Shown: positions 1-11,759, counted from the stretch's first letter. The stretch is 39,893 nucleotides of DNA from Corinectria fuckeliana (GCA_019137255.1 WPDH01000078.1:1-39893); one strand, 5' to 3'. A program made the numbers and translations. Notes: generated from the letters alone by a model not told the origin.

Positions 1-1480
1 ATATATTATTAAAGCTTAGTTAATTTAGTTATTAGCTAAGCCTTAAGTATAATAGAATAGCAGAATAGTATATTAGCTACCTTTATAACACTAAGAAGCT
101 TTATATTTACTATATAGTAACTAAGAATTAAGGAAATCTCTTTATAGCTATAGATATAGCTTTTAGAGACTGCTTAATAACTAGAAAGTTCTTATAGGGC
201 TAGGTAGTTATACTATATAAGAGTCTTATCACTTAGAAGGCTATAAAGCAGAATATAATTACTATATCTAGTATAAAAACTAAGTTACTTACTCTTATAA
301 GTATAGTTAAGAAATAGCTAGCCCTAAGTTAACTTCTTAAGAAGGTTAGTATTAAGGTTTAAGATATAGCCTAAATTTAGTGTGATAATATTAATATAAT
401 CTAGCTAATTATAAAGTAGTTAGCTAAGCTAGTTATAGCGCTTTAGTATATTAATATCTATTATTACTAGGTTTATAAGCTTATTTAGAAAGGTAAAGTT
501 AAAATATCTTAGCTACTTATAGCTTAAATGCTAGTAGATAGCCTTATAAAGCCTTTTTTAGAATAAAAATATATAACTTTTATTATATAATTATAGATAT
601 ATATAGCTCTAAATAAAGCTATATAATAAGCCTAATAATACTTATAATTTCTTATATTATCTTACTATTAAATTAGAAAAGAAAAACACTTAGAGGATTT
701 TCTGTTTTCTAGCTTTATAATAATCTTATTTACTTTTATATTAAATAACTTAGTTTATATAAGAGAGGGTAGATAAGATTAGAAGTAATATTAATATATT
801 ACTTAGCTAGAGAGACCTCTAAAAAGCTTAAAAAATAGTATTAGGATATAATTTTCCTATATAGTTAATATCTTCTAGTCTTTTAATTTAATATTAAATA
901 ATTAGCTATACTAATTAGGCTACTTAACTAGTATAATAAAACATAAAAGCTATAGTCTTATAGCCCTATTAGGTATTAAGGTATTAATATAATAGGTTAG
1001 CCTTATATATTAGGATTAGTAATATTATTATTATAATAATAAAAAGGTTAGTTTAGTATAATAGTTAGAGCTACTATATATTATATAATTTTAAGACTCT
1101 CTCTTAGCAGCTAATATAAAATACTAACTTAAAAGCCTAAAAGAGAGTTAATTCTTATACTTTTACTAAATATAATAATAACCTCTTTCTCTTATTACCT
1201 TCTTTTAAAGCTAGAATCTTATATAGTAACTCTAACTATTATCTTAAGGTACTAGCTAGAGCTATTATACTTTTAGATTAAGATTAGAGTTTAATTTTAG
1301 CTCTAGTAAGAATTCTCTTATTTTTAGAAGCTAGAAACACTAAGAAAGTAGCTAGCTAGTACTATCAGATAGTTATAAATAGTCTTATTAGTTAGTCAGA
1401 CTAACTACCCCTAGCAGCTAGTCTGAGAGAGTATATTAGTAGTAGGACTACTAGTTAGGCCTGCTATTAGGCACCATCCA
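1..1480. repeat. AT-rich, RIP-like gene-free block (left flank)
   Basis: About 1.5 kb composed almost entirely of A, T and TA-containing words, with CpG nearly absent and no reading frame of useful length. The composition changes abruptly to ordinary GC content near 1470-1500, shortly before the LanC-like gene. Such blocks in filamentous ascomycetes usually come from transposons mutated by RIP (C to T, mainly at CpA). No transposase or reverse transcriptase can be read here, so the original element is not identified. A perfect 9+1+9 palindrome lies at 1389-1407. Confidence 0.8.
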
Positions 1481-1705
1481 CATTTCTGCCTTAGATGCTA
1501 GGCATCTAGCGATAACAGCGATCCCCTTAGGGACTCACTGTTCCGCCTCTTTTCCTAGCTTAGTATAGTTACACAATACACGCAGTCACATCAATAGAAG
1601 CACATTCAGTGTCTCCATGAGTCTGTAGTCAGCCTTTGCGGCCCAACCAATTCTCAACATAACCAGAGCACCATTTCTCAGCTTAACCAGCAAGCAATAA
1701 ATAGA

Positions 1706-2854
1706 CTAGATATCTGAGTATGCTGGCCATCCCAAGTTCAACCCGGTGTCGATAGCCATCCACCCCCAAGCCCTCCCACCTTCGCCCCATTGCAGTCCTG
1801 ACAGATCATCTCCCTTAATGAATTCTCCGTTCTGGAGACCCTCGTCAATTCTCTCAGATGTCGCGTGGGCCATGAAATGCTCCCTTTGCTTCTGCTCTCC
1901 GAACGCCAGCATGTTGCCAGTGATTCCGTGGCACAGGTTCGGGTGCTTTCGTAACAAGCCCTTCTCCCAAACCTCTTGGCGACCTAGTTCGGCAGCCCTG
2001 TCTATTCTGGCTTGTAATTGCGCCCGAACAAACGGTCGCATGGCAAGCAGAGAGATGACGAAGCCGGGGGATCCGTGGCAAAAGTGTACCAAGTCGTCCC
2101 CCCCAAGCTTTGGGTCGGGCGTTATGAACCAGTGACCGTTCGGAGTTTGAAGATCCAGCAGCTCGTTCAGTTGCGCCTCGACGGTTGCATTCGATCCAAG
2201 CTCTGGGTGGCTCAGTACCACCTGTGTCAAGATGCCGATGTCTCCGTGCGCAGCGCCAATGTATCTATGGCTGTGGAAGCGCCATGGGATCTCGCTCAAT
2301 ATATGTTTGATTAGCGGCGCTATGCAAGCTGTAATTTTCCCGGTCGACGATGGGATAAAGTGTCTAACAATGCGGAGCAAGGCTAACGTTCCCGCGCGGC
2401 CCGACAGGTACTCGTTATCAACAGCAGAACATCCAAAATCGTGCGTGATAGCGTCGCATAGTTTAGATACGTAGTTCTCATCTTGTGTCACCGCCGCTTT
2501 CGTTGCGTTGTAGGCAAGATACTCGTTCTTCACTCCCCAGCCGTTGAGTTCCTGAGCATCGGGTATGTCTTCAGAGCCGCAGTCCAAGTACTTCATACAC
2601 CACTGGATTGGCGTTTTCTCCTCAATGGCAAGCTCAGGATACAGTTTCGCCACCCACAGAAACAGATATGCAAGAGAAGTCGGGCCGGTCCATAAACCCA
2701 TAGGCTTTTCCTTGAAAGGATCCGTCCATGGCTTTTTCGGTGGGCAGTTCCTGACGACTCTAGTCAGCGACGTGATTAGCTGCACCTGTGGCTGCGGCAC
2801 TTGACGAAAATGCTCGGCGGTGTTGGGGATATAACGCGTCTTCGTCTCAACCAT
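1706..2854 (-). CDS. LanC-like (lanthionine synthetase C-like) protein, 382 aa
   Basis: This intronless gene starts at the ATG at 2854; the frame stays open upstream to about 2890 but has no earlier ATG. The product is a LanC/LANCL-fold protein, an alpha-toroid built from repeated helical hairpins that carry Gly-rich motifs. Visible motifs are a GAAHG repeat (His near residue 203), FCHGSPG (Cys259) and NLCHGITGN (Cys308, His309). The last two supply the Cys, Cys and His zinc ligands of the family. Length is close to the roughly 400 residues of eukaryotic LANCL proteins. Bacterial LanC adds Cys to dehydro-residues to make lanthionine; eukaryotic homologues add glutathione to dehydroalanine-type damage. 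Which activity applies here is unknown, and no LanB/LanM dehydratase or precursor peptide is visible nearby. The gene directly abuts the left AT-rich block, yet its frame and zinc ligands are intact. Confidence 0.88.
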   Translation of the reverse strand: MVETKTRYIPNTAEHFRQVPQPQVQLITSLTRVVRNCPPKKPWTDPFKEKPMGLWTGPTSLAYLFLWVAKLYPELAIEEKTPIQWCMKYLDCGSEDIPDAQELNGWGVKNEYLAYNATKAAVTQDENYVSKLCDAITHDFGCSAVDNEYLSGRAGTLALLRIVRHFIPSSTGKITACIAPLIKHILSEIPWRFHSHRYIGAAHGDIGILTQVVLSHPELGSNATVEAQLNELLDLQTPNGHWFITPDPKLGGDDLVHFCHGSPGFVISLLAMRPFVRAQLQARIDRAAELGRQEVWEKGLLRKHPNLCHGITGNMLAFGEQKQREHFMAHATSERIDEGLQNGEFIKGDDLSGLQWGEGGRAWGWMAIDTGLNLGWPAYSDI

Positions 2855-4166
2855 CTTGGAGAACCTTCGTCGCAATACTCCGTACGACACGGTTTTTTAG
2901 GCGGGATTAGATTTATGTGATGGAAAGAGATTGATAAAATATATCCCTGTTGAAGATAACCTTCCTAAAGCAACCTAACTGTCTTGTGCTGACTAATTAA
3001 TGGGTCTGTTTCGACGCTCTTAATGCCGCACCAGAGCTGTCCATTATTATTTTCCTACTGTGCCATGGATCTGGAATCTCCGTCGCGGTTTCGATAGCCG
3101 CGGACATCAATGCTATAGAGGAGACGACTCATGTTGATAGCTACGGGGCTCAACCGGCTTCCATTCTTAAAGTTGTACTATGGCGCCTGCTTGGTAGGTA
3201 GGTCTTGTGCTAAACTAGAAAAGGACATCGGTGAGTTCTGCTTACAAAGTGCTCCTTACACAAGTGGCTCGTAGGCCTACATCCCAAGGGTTGGTCGCCT
3301 GTGGATTACAGCAGGTTGAATGGGTCAAGTTAGTTGGCCCTAAAATGCGCTATGTGTTGCACGTGTGGCTAAAGACAACCCATGTAGGCTTCCAGTCTCA
3401 AGCTTGTCCGACTTCCATAAAGCGTGTTGGGGAGGTCCGCGATTTGCGTGAGGCTTACATACCTTGCCAGTAGATATCACACTAGCTATAAAGGGAAATC
3501 GGCACCTGGCCTGTCTTCCTTCGAGTCCCGAAAAGGGCTGTCGGAATGATTGTCTATCTCTGTCATGGAGCCAGCCGCTGTTCTGGTCTTCTAGTAAGCC
3601 TTCACCGAAATCTCCAAATGTCAACCCCTGGCCACGCATTCTCCGGCCCGAGGACAGTGGAATGACCTCGGGTCTGAAGCCGGATATGATATGAGCCATG
3701 ATTGGAGAGACGGACAAGTGTGAGGCGGACATATGGGGGGATCTAGATTTGAGGACCATTTGTTTGCGGCGGTAGGTAGACCAGGGTACGGGCGAACTGA
3801 CCGTTTTCTCAATTCATACCAACTGTCCAGCATATCGTCTTAGACGCATTCATATCATCAAGCGAGAAGGCATTTGATACGTTCCTCTTAGCTGCCTGTA
3901 GTTCCATGAGTTTTAACAGATATTGCGGCGATTTCGTGCTCTGTTCTGGTCACTAATGTTGTCGCTGCCTTCTACATCCCGGAAGAAGAACAGGTATCGG
4001 AGGACGATAGAATAGAACGACCAGGGAAGCTTACCTCTAGGGATACAAAGGGTTAGCAGAGGTTAGCTGGACTGGGCGAGAGCAGGCTAGTTTTGCCCCG
4101 AGGGTGAAAAGAGTTAGTACAGGTGAAATAGTAGAAATAATCATTAAGGAATCGGAGAATGATTGA
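2855..4166. other. 1.3 kb spacer with one unrecognised minus-strand ORF
   Basis: No recognisable gene lies between the LanC-like gene and the agmatinase remnant. A minus-strand reading frame at 3340-3759 has a conserved-looking stretch (ISGFRPEVIPLSSGRRMRGQ), and a good donor-like GTATGTAAG follows at about 3464. I cannot assign this frame to a family. It may be an exon of an unrecognised gene or a relic. The rest of the interval shows nothing. Confidence 0.35.
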
Positions 4167-5140
4167 TTAGTCTATCAGAAAAAAGACTTCGGTGCACGCC
4201 TTGGTGACATGTTGGATAATTCGGTCGACTAGGCTTTCCACACCCAACTCATGTAGCTCTCGCGCCCGGATGTACGAAAAACCACATCGAGCGTCGTGCT
4301 TAAGAGCGTACTTGTCGTCGAAGAGCACAGACCGCGAGCCGAGATGCGTTTTGGACGTCCTGAACAGCAAATCTTCTTCGTGGAGAAGATGAAACATGGA
4401 CCCGTGTGTGTTGAAAGTATTTGGTCAACCTACCACCAAGCTGCTTGGGATCCCACGAGTCCAGGTGAGAATCATAGTGTAGAACAGCAACGTGACCCCA
4501 AGTCTTGTGCTCCAGTCTTGTGCAAGGCACGAGTCGCTGGGAGACTGATTGTGTGGTCGCCCCCAGCACCGATGATTCGGGGAACGTTGCCCTTAGCTGT
4601 GTTGCGAACTTGTCTTGCCCTGATGTCCTCCCAGCCTCTCTGAAGCTCGTGAATGGCTTGAAGTTGCCAAAGGGGGTGCTGTTGATTTCTCCGCAATCCA
4701 CCGCCGACGCCCAGTCTCGAAACGGGTTGACACTACGGTCTATGCTGTGTTGCTATTAGTACAGAGGCAGTGGAACGAGGTTATAGGGAGACGGCAAACC
4801 CGTAGCCCGTTGACGGCGATCTTCTCGAGCCCTCGTTACAGCAGGACCGAACTGGACAACACGACGATACGTCACGCCCAGATCGAGGGGAGCGTCGACG
4901 ATGGCTATGTCAAAAGTCACATCGCTTGCGGCAGAGAAATAGTGTTGGTTGAGGTGTGGATAATAGGCAATGCCCTGGAAGGGGACGTCGTCTTGGAAGT
5001 CGACATACACGTGCTGTATCGGTTCTTGGACTGAAGCTAATAGGGTTGGTTAGTAGTGGAAAATGGACATCTGAATGAAGTTGAGGGTTGCTGTGGCATA
5101 AGCCAAAGCAACGCTGCTTGCGAGAAACAGCCACCATTCC
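4167..5140 (-). pseudogene. Agmatinase (ureohydrolase/arginase family), frameshifted and 3'-truncated
   Basis: Reading the minus strand, successive segments match fungal secreted-type agmatinases in the correct order. They are a hydrophobic leader with an AYATA-like cleavage region near 5075-5125, a likely intron ending near 5035, FDIAIVDAPLDLGVTYR, then the metal-site motif GAGGDHT (about 4560) and HYDSHLDSWDP (about 4460). Next come LLHEEDLL and RCGFSYIRARELHELGV (about 4390-4250). The pieces fall in different frames. A stop at 4756 interrupts the frame after the GVTYR segment, further frame shifts occur around 4480-4700, and near 4400 the frame changes with no room for an intron. Translation then stops at 4167 just after LID, before the second Asp-x-Asp metal motif and the whole C-terminal third. 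Agmatinase hydrolyses agmatine to putrescine and urea with two Mn ions; this copy cannot form the complete site. Assembly error is the main alternative. Confidence 0.8.
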
Positions 5141-5199
5141 CGGAGAACAGAGGAGCATCGTAAGATAGCTGCTGGATAAAAGAAGGAGGTGCGGCTGGG

Positions 5200-5791
5200 G
5201 ACCTAACAACTACAAGCTCGCGTGAGGGTGGTGTTTCTTATCGTAAAGGAGTAAATGTGTATCATCATGCAGCCTAAGTGAGTGCTCCTGTCTGCACAGC
5301 GAATGTACTACCGCTCCATTAGTGTTTGCTTTTAAAGTCGAATCTATCAAAATCAAGTCTCTGTCTTCGAAAAGAAATATGTCCAGGTCCAAGATACCGT
5401 CGTCCGATTCTCAAGTCCACTCATGCGTAGGTCAAATCCTTCCTGTACGCCCACTCCCACACTTGATATCCAAGTCACCTTTCACTTATCATAAACGCAG
5501 TCCAAGACGTCTCTTGTGATGAGGAGCTTGTTGGCGAGACTATAAGCCTCTTACGGTAGCATCAAGATGGAAACTCCCGATCAAGCTAGCCAGACGATCT
5601 ATCAGTCGCCGCCTTAACCTCGTTATCATACCTGGCTCATGAAAGGGCACACGGGAGAATCTTGCTGTGCGTTAGGTGGCTCACTACTTTTTAAACAATA
5701 GAAAAAGGCGTGAAGGGACCCTTGGAGGGTTCTGCAACTTTGAGTACGCCACGTACAGTGGCCCCCGACACTAAAATAATCCTACTTTACT
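5200..5791. other. Intergenic spacer, nothing recognised
   Basis: About 590 bases between the agmatinase remnant and the 3' end of the nitroreductase gene. The short reading frames on both strands have no recognisable motif. No tRNA-like or repeat structure was seen. Confidence 0.4.
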
Positions 5792-6469
5792 TTATTTGCC
5801 ATGGATGTAGAGCCGCTTCTCGATCGGCTGCTGTGTCTTTATAGGCAGCTTCCCTCGGGCGTCTGGATCGTACGCTCCAAAGACGAGCTGAGCCTTGAGC
5901 TGCCACTCCTGAGGGATATTCCAGATTTCGGCGGCTCGCTGGTCAGGCAAGGGATTGTAGTGCTGGATGTTGGCACCGAGACCTTCAGCCTCCAGGGCTG
6001 TCCAGATTGCATACTGATGCATCGCACTCGTATGCTCAGAACATTGCGGAAATCTGTCGGCATAAATGGCAAACTTGGTCTGAAGCTCGCTGATGACCTT
6101 TGGATCTTCGTAGAATAAGACCTACTCCGTGTTAGCTTTCCGAAAACAAGGTACGTACTTTCTAGGACAGGAGCTTACACTGCCATAAGCATCTCGGAAT
6201 CCAACTATGCGTTTCTCAGTCTTTGGCCAGGAATCCGCCGGAGTGATGGCCTTGAGGCCATCAATGACGATATTCCAGAACTTATGGTGGTCCTCCTTGA
6301 GTAGAACCACGAGGCGAGTCGATTGAGAGTTGAAAGACGAAGGAACGTCTTCCACGGCCTGACGAACAATCTCTTCAATCCTGTCGTCCGAAATTGGGGA
6401 CGATCGCTTGAGTTGGTAAATGCTGCGGCGATTGTGAACCGCCGCGAGATAGCTGAGTTTGTCCGCCAT
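5792..6469 (-). CDS. Nitroreductase family protein (Frm2/Hbn1-like), 206 aa, two exons
   Basis: The model is exon 1 at 6469-6179 and exon 2 at 6121-5792, with a 57-nt phase-0 intron (GTAAGC...GCTAAC...TAG). The start is the ATG giving MADKLSYLAAVHNRRSIY; an upstream in-frame ATG would add only a poorly conserved leader. The protein has features of the fungal FMN-dependent nitroreductase subgroup that includes yeast Frm2 and Hbn1. An N-terminal NRRSIY motif, VPSSFNSQSTRLVVLL and a C-terminal EGLGANIQHYNP block are followed by a short GKLP tail. Length fits the usual 190-210 residues of this subgroup. Members are linked to oxidative and nitrosative stress responses and to fatty-acid signalling in yeast; the natural substrate here is unknown. 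An ATTTAAAT element lies about 75-80 nt upstream of the start. Confidence 0.9.
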
Positions 6470-6542
6470 GATATACAGAGACAAGTGGTGAGAGCGTAAA
6501 ATCTTTAAGAGACGCTGATGCAATCGTGCAAGCTGATCTTGG

Positions 6543-6550
6543 ATTTAAAT
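6543..6550 (-). promoter_or_regulatory. Possible TATA-like element of the nitroreductase gene
   Basis: The palindromic ATTTAAAT lies 74-81 nt upstream of the nitroreductase ATG. The same octamer sits about 96-103 nt upstream of the epoxide hydrolase ATG. It is assigned by position and composition only. Confidence 0.35.
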
Positions 6551-8865
6551 AGTCAAGACCAGGGCAAAGGCTGAAGGATGAGGGAATACTTGTGAACTTG
6601 TGATGCAGGATCCGGTCCTTTAAACAATTCGCGAGAAGAGTGGGTCACTGAAGAGTGGGCAGTGCACTGTTCGGCCTCGAGATGAGGTGACGAGCATGAA
6701 TTTGCTCGCAATATTCAGCCTTATTGCTCATGTGTCGGCTCCAGTGCAGTCCGGCTCAGTGAATCCCAGGAGGTACTGGGGGATTTCGTAGAGGTTTTGA
6801 AAGCCGGCAAAACGCTTAGAGTCCCGCTGTCCGTTCTTGGAGACACCGACTATTACTTCAGTGACGGAGGGGGACTTCGGGGTCCAGTCGTACCACTACC
6901 CTAGGTGTTCTTTCCAGAAAGGCACGGCACCCGCCGGGATGAAGGGGGCGGCGCGCGCAGAGACGTCGGAGGTCTCGGAGGTTTCGGAGGCCTCGGCGGA
7001 AGTGGGCTGATTGTACAAGTGTTGCAAGTACCACGCAACTAACAACAATCACACCACTTGCGACATATTAAATAGCTTCAATCGCAACACCCACTCGCCG
7101 CCGCAGCCCCCGCCGCCGTCTACAAATACTACGGGCAGAGGAGCGGGTAGGGGTACGACGGGCGAATGTATCAGCAGCCGCTCGAGGGCCGGATCAATAG
7201 CCGGGCCGGGTTGAATGTGGTATCTTTCGCTCAATTGACAGAAATGGGGTTTTGGGGCTCCTTGGGTAGCTGTGTGTGTATGTGTAATGTTATTGCGCTC
7301 TCTGCTGCCTATAGTAATTTGAGTGTGAAGGAGGGAAGGTGAATGCCGGGTGGAAAGCTAGGATACACGTGCGGGAAAGTCATGTATGTTGTATGAATCG
7401 CAATCTGATGCTGTATAAATAGCAAGACTCTAAAATCAATACTTATCGCCTTTACTAAAAGTGTCAACTTGTCCGACGGGACGATGCTGTACCGCTCGGT
7501 AGAAGCTCGTTCTTAAGGTGCAGCATAACAAACAGGCCCTCTGTAAGCGACAGACCGGCGGCCGGCTTCCGGAACGCGGACGCGGCGTCGGACGCTGCCT
7601 TGCGGAATCCGAGGCCGCATCTGGGTCGCCGTGTACTTGAAGTGCAAGACAATATCACTGATGAGGATGTAGTCGAACTGCTTCACAGAGGTAGACGTAC
7701 TCGATGAGCTCGTCAAAACTTCAAGAGCCTTTCGTAGTGTTGTCGTAGGGGTAATGGAAATCGACGGGGAGTTGGTTGGAGTATAGCTAACCATCTGGAT
7801 ATGATAACATTAGCGAGTAAATCCCTCGTGACTTTCAGGGGAGGATGCTCTAAGGGTCCGCTCTTGCGTCGGGGAACTTTATCTAGACTTTGCAAGTGGA
7901 GCGTGCTAAGAAACTGTAAGGGGCCTTTGCGAGCTTCTGAGGGACTTGGTGAGCATCCTGAAGATGCGAGGTTGGATGCATCTTGCGAATTAAAAGAGCG
8001 AGCGTGCACTTACCAACGAGGCAGACCAGGACACAAGCATCAGTGTCCACCCAGAGCCCCAGGGTAGAGAGAAGTGCCGGGACTATGTAGGAAAAGAAAA
8101 GAGGATCAGGATATATACAACACACACCGGGAAAAAGACCATTTTCTGTACATGGTATAAATAAGCTTGCAACTTCGCCTAGTAATATTACATTTTAGTC
8201 TGTTACAGAAATGAACAGCCGATAAAACGTTTCACTACCAATTACCATTGCGAGATTGTAACACTAAAGATTACCCGGTAATTAGTGAAACCTTGATTTA
8301 TGCACGGACGAAAACGGCGCGGCATAGCATAATACTAGGTCTAGTACGGAGTAGTACTGCAGCGGATCAATAGCACAGTTCAGCAGCCAATCCGCATTGC
8401 TGTACTGAGTACCCATAGGCTACAAAAGTTCTTGTCGGTAGATAGGCCAAAATGGTTGTTAATTGCCCATCGGGTAGGGACCAAGACTCCCGGCAAAAGC
8501 GGCCCGATAAAACACTGTATAGATAAGGTCAACGGCAAACTGATTATCTGCCACATGTAGAGCTAGAGTAAAAGGGGAAGGAGCATGGGTGCGTTGTCGG
8601 AGGGTTGCTACACAACGGGGATCGTTCCGCACGGAAATAACACCTAGGCAAGGACAAAAGAGCCAACTTCCTCTCGTCTTGCAAAAGGTCCTTTAAAAGT
8701 GGAAGGAGAGGGGGTATCTGTTGGTTGTAACTACCAACAGTGTTTGTTAGTAGTGGTCCAGACTGAAGAAAATCGATATCAAGCGGCGAAAAGTGTGCGA
8801 CGCCTAATCTTCATGGTGTATGGCATCATGCATCTAAAGGTGTGCGAAATGGTGCCAGGTCTTTC
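6551..8865. other. 2.3 kb divergent intergenic region, no gene supported
   Basis: This is the region between the divergently transcribed nitroreductase and OPT transporter genes. It holds a Gly-coding micro-repeat on the plus strand at about 6965-7005 (GGLGGFGGLGG in one frame), a proline-rich stretch at 7100-7140 and a few unsupported frames. On the minus strand a perfect donor-like GTAAGTGC occurs near 8012, and a hydrophobic frame at 8010-8080 might belong to a small unrecognised gene. None of these matches a family I can name. Confidence 0.4.
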
Positions 8866-8873
8866 TTTATATA
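8866..8873 (+). promoter_or_regulatory. TATA-like element upstream of the OPT transporter
   Basis: TTTATATA lies about 80-87 nt upstream of the chosen ATG at 8953, a plausible core promoter position for a fungal gene. Assigned by position only. Confidence 0.4.
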
Positions 8874-8952
8874 GGTAGATAAGGCCAAGACATTAAAGTG
8901 GTCGATCAGTTCGGTCTACTTCCAGTTCCCTCGAGAGCGAGTGCCGTACAAC

Positions 8953-11759
8953 ATGCCAGCAATTGCGTCCGGCTCGCCTGTTGTTCCCCAGGGGCCCGGC
9001 CTCTTGGGGAGCAACGTCTACCCTGCCCTTGGCCACGAAGTCATCGACGAGAAGAGCGACACGGCGGCTGCGGATGCCAAAGCCGGAGCGCTTGATACCA
9101 AAGTCACGGGTGCGTCCTCGTCGTCTGGGGGCGACCACGGCGACGATGATGACAGCGACAGCAAGGATGTCATCATCATAACTGGAGCCGACGCAGCTGC
9201 TCACCTGCTACCGCTGCGAGACGATGGAGACAATGCCTTGACATTCCGAAGTCTTCTATTATCTTCCGGGCTTTCATGCTTCCAGGCTGTTATGTACCAA
9301 ATCTACAATGTAAGTGGATGAACATGATCTTCACTTCTGCAGACCCGAGGTGTTTGCTGATACAAAAGAGCGTAGTTCAAACCGACCTTGGTCACCATTC
9401 AAGGAACTTTCATCGTCCTCATCTCCTACTTTCTAGGCAAAGCTTGGGCCGCAGGCCTGCCCCGTGGTGATAAACTCGAGGCTCGATGGAGGGCTCGAGA
9501 CAGCCAGAGCAAACTTCCATGGTGGATCTCACTCGCAAAGTTCGTCAACCCTGGGCCGTGGAGTCTGAAAGAGCATGCGATATGTTCCATAACTGCTACA
9601 TCGGCCTCGAACGCTGCAGCCAGCACCATGGTGTTTGCTGCCCAGGACCTCTTCTACAACCTGCCCCTAAGTGCGGCTACCGTCATTCTGAGCACCATCT
9701 CGATTGGCCTGTTTGGCTACGGCATCTGCGGGATCATGCGTCCTATTGCTGTTTGGCACGTTGATGCCGTCTACTGGAGTACTCTACCTACCGTAAAGAC
9801 TCTCCAGGGGCTTCATTGGCAGGACCTGAAGAATTCCAAACCGCTCCGGTACTTTTGGTACAGCTTTACGGGCATGTTTGCTTATGAGTTTTTCCCCGCC
9901 TATATTTTCCCCTGGCTCAATTCTGTCTCAATCCCTGTATGTTACTTCCTATCAACTTAAAATATCCCCTTTCACATCAGTTACTAACATGAAGGGGGTC
10001 AAGTGCCTGGCCGCAATGAAAGCGACTGGCAATACAGCAACTACACTCACCAATGTGTTCGGTGGGGCGACAAATAACGAGGGAATGGGGCTGTTTACTC
10101 TATCTTTCGATTGGCAATATGTAAGAGAATACCTTTGGTCTTGGTCAAGTGCGAATAATAACGGCTTTAGATCACTTCTTTCAACACCTCTCTTCCACTC
10201 ACGCTGCAAGCCCATATGGCCATAGGATATTTTTTTTGCTTCATCGCCATGGCTGCCATCTACTACGGCAATGGCTGGAACTCGCGATCGCTTCCCTTCA
10301 TGTCGACGAGACTCCTCATGGAGAATGGCACTGCATACCCCATCGCCGAAGTTTTCGACGGCGGCGTGCTTAATAAGGAAGTACTAGCCACGTACGGTCT
10401 ACCCAAACTAACAGGCACATTTGCCTTTGCTATGTTCATGGCCAATGCTGCCGTGAGTACCTAAGTTCTTCCATCTCGAAGTCACAAGCTAACAACCTTT
10501 TAGATTGGCGCCCTGGTTCTTCACTGCATCCTTTTCTGGGGCGGAGACATCATACGAACGTATAAAAGTGCGAGACAAGGGAAGTATAATGATCGACATC
10601 ATGTCCACATGGCCAAGCATTATAAGGAAGCGCCTTGGTGGTGGTATATCGTGGTGCTTGTCGGCAGCTTCATTCTTGGCCTCGTGGTAGTCGTTAAAGA
10701 AAACATTACCCTCCCGGCCTGGGGGTATGTTGTTTCTCTTCTGATCGGGATTATTATCGCACCTATGGTGAGTCATTCCGCAAGGCTAATCTACAGAGCG
10801 ACTCTAAAATAATGTTTCCTGTTACAGAGCACCTTGCTATATTCTCGCTTCGGCAACGGTATTGCCACGAACAATCTGTCAAAAATGTTGGCAGGTCTTA
10901 TACTTCCCGGCCGTCCAATTGGCAACATGTACTTCGCAGCTTGGTCGCACAATGTCATCTCAAACGCGGTGAACCTGTCTAACGATTTGAAGATGGGAGA
11001 ATACCGTGAGTAGTTTACCTTTCCCAACTATCCCCCGAGCTCGAAGTCGAAGAGGAACTAACCGCATCAATCCAGTCAAGATCCCCCCTCGTGTCATGTT
11101 CCTGACTCAGGTGTATGGCACTATACTGGGAGGATTCATCAACTATGCCGTTATGATCTCCATTGTGGGAAGCAACCGAGAGCTCCTCATAAGCGGCAAC
11201 GGCAATTCGGCCTGGAGCGGTGCCACCATGCAGTCGTACAATACTAATGCGACCTCGTGGGCACTGGCCGCCTATCTTTACAAGACTGGCGCCCAGTATG
11301 AATTGGTACCTATAGGCATAGCCGTTGGTGCTGGCTTGGTTGTCGTTCATCGTGTCTTTTACTACGTAAGTAACCCTTGATACCTTATCCAATTTGAAGC
11401 TAACTCATGCGTCCTCCTAGTTCGTTCCCAAGATTCGAGGATTCGACATCTCGGACATCAACATGCCGCAGTTTATTCAGTTTGCTGGTTACATCCCATA
11501 CAACCAAAGTCAGACCTGCGTCATCCTCAGCCAGGTCATCGCCGGGTTCTACGTCCAGCTCTGGCTCCGAAACTACCGCCCACGCATCTTCAAGGACTAC
11601 TCATACCTGGTGACGGGTGCCTTTGACGGAGCCAGTCTTACTGTGCTCTTCATCCTTTCCTTTGCAGTTTTTGGTGCTGGCGGCCCCTCGAACCCTTTCC
11701 CATCGTGGTGGGGCAACAATGTTAATGGGAACTACGATCATTGTCCCATTGCCGAGTAG
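8953..11759 (+). CDS. Oligopeptide transporter, OPT family, 795 aa, eight exons
   Basis: Exons are 8953-9309, 9376-9936, 10004-10120, 10171-10452, 10504-10767, 10828-11005, 11076-11365 and 11421-11759. The seven introns are 50-70 nt with GT..AG ends, and the total length is an exact multiple of three. The product is an OPT-family proton-coupled importer of small peptides or related compounds. Evidence includes an acidic cytosolic N-terminus (about 95 residues), many hydrophobic segments, SFDWQYITSFNTSLPL, a central NGWNSRSLPFMS block, and the C-terminal NPFPSWWGNNV signature ending in a conserved Cys. Length is normal for the family. The ATG at 8953 is the first in frame. The protein probably sits in the plasma membrane. 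Peptide versus siderophore or glutathione specificity cannot be read from the sequence. No disruption was seen. Confidence 0.93.

Noticed and set aside
6858..7234. Gly-rich or Pro-rich protein suggested by micro-repeats
   Set aside because: The repeats are short, stops follow in every frame, and no matching exon structure was found.
7883..8125. Possible hydrophobin-like or small membrane protein on the minus strand
   Set aside because: There is a hydrophobic stretch and a good donor site, but the eight-cysteine hydrophobin pattern is absent and no continuous gene model could be built.
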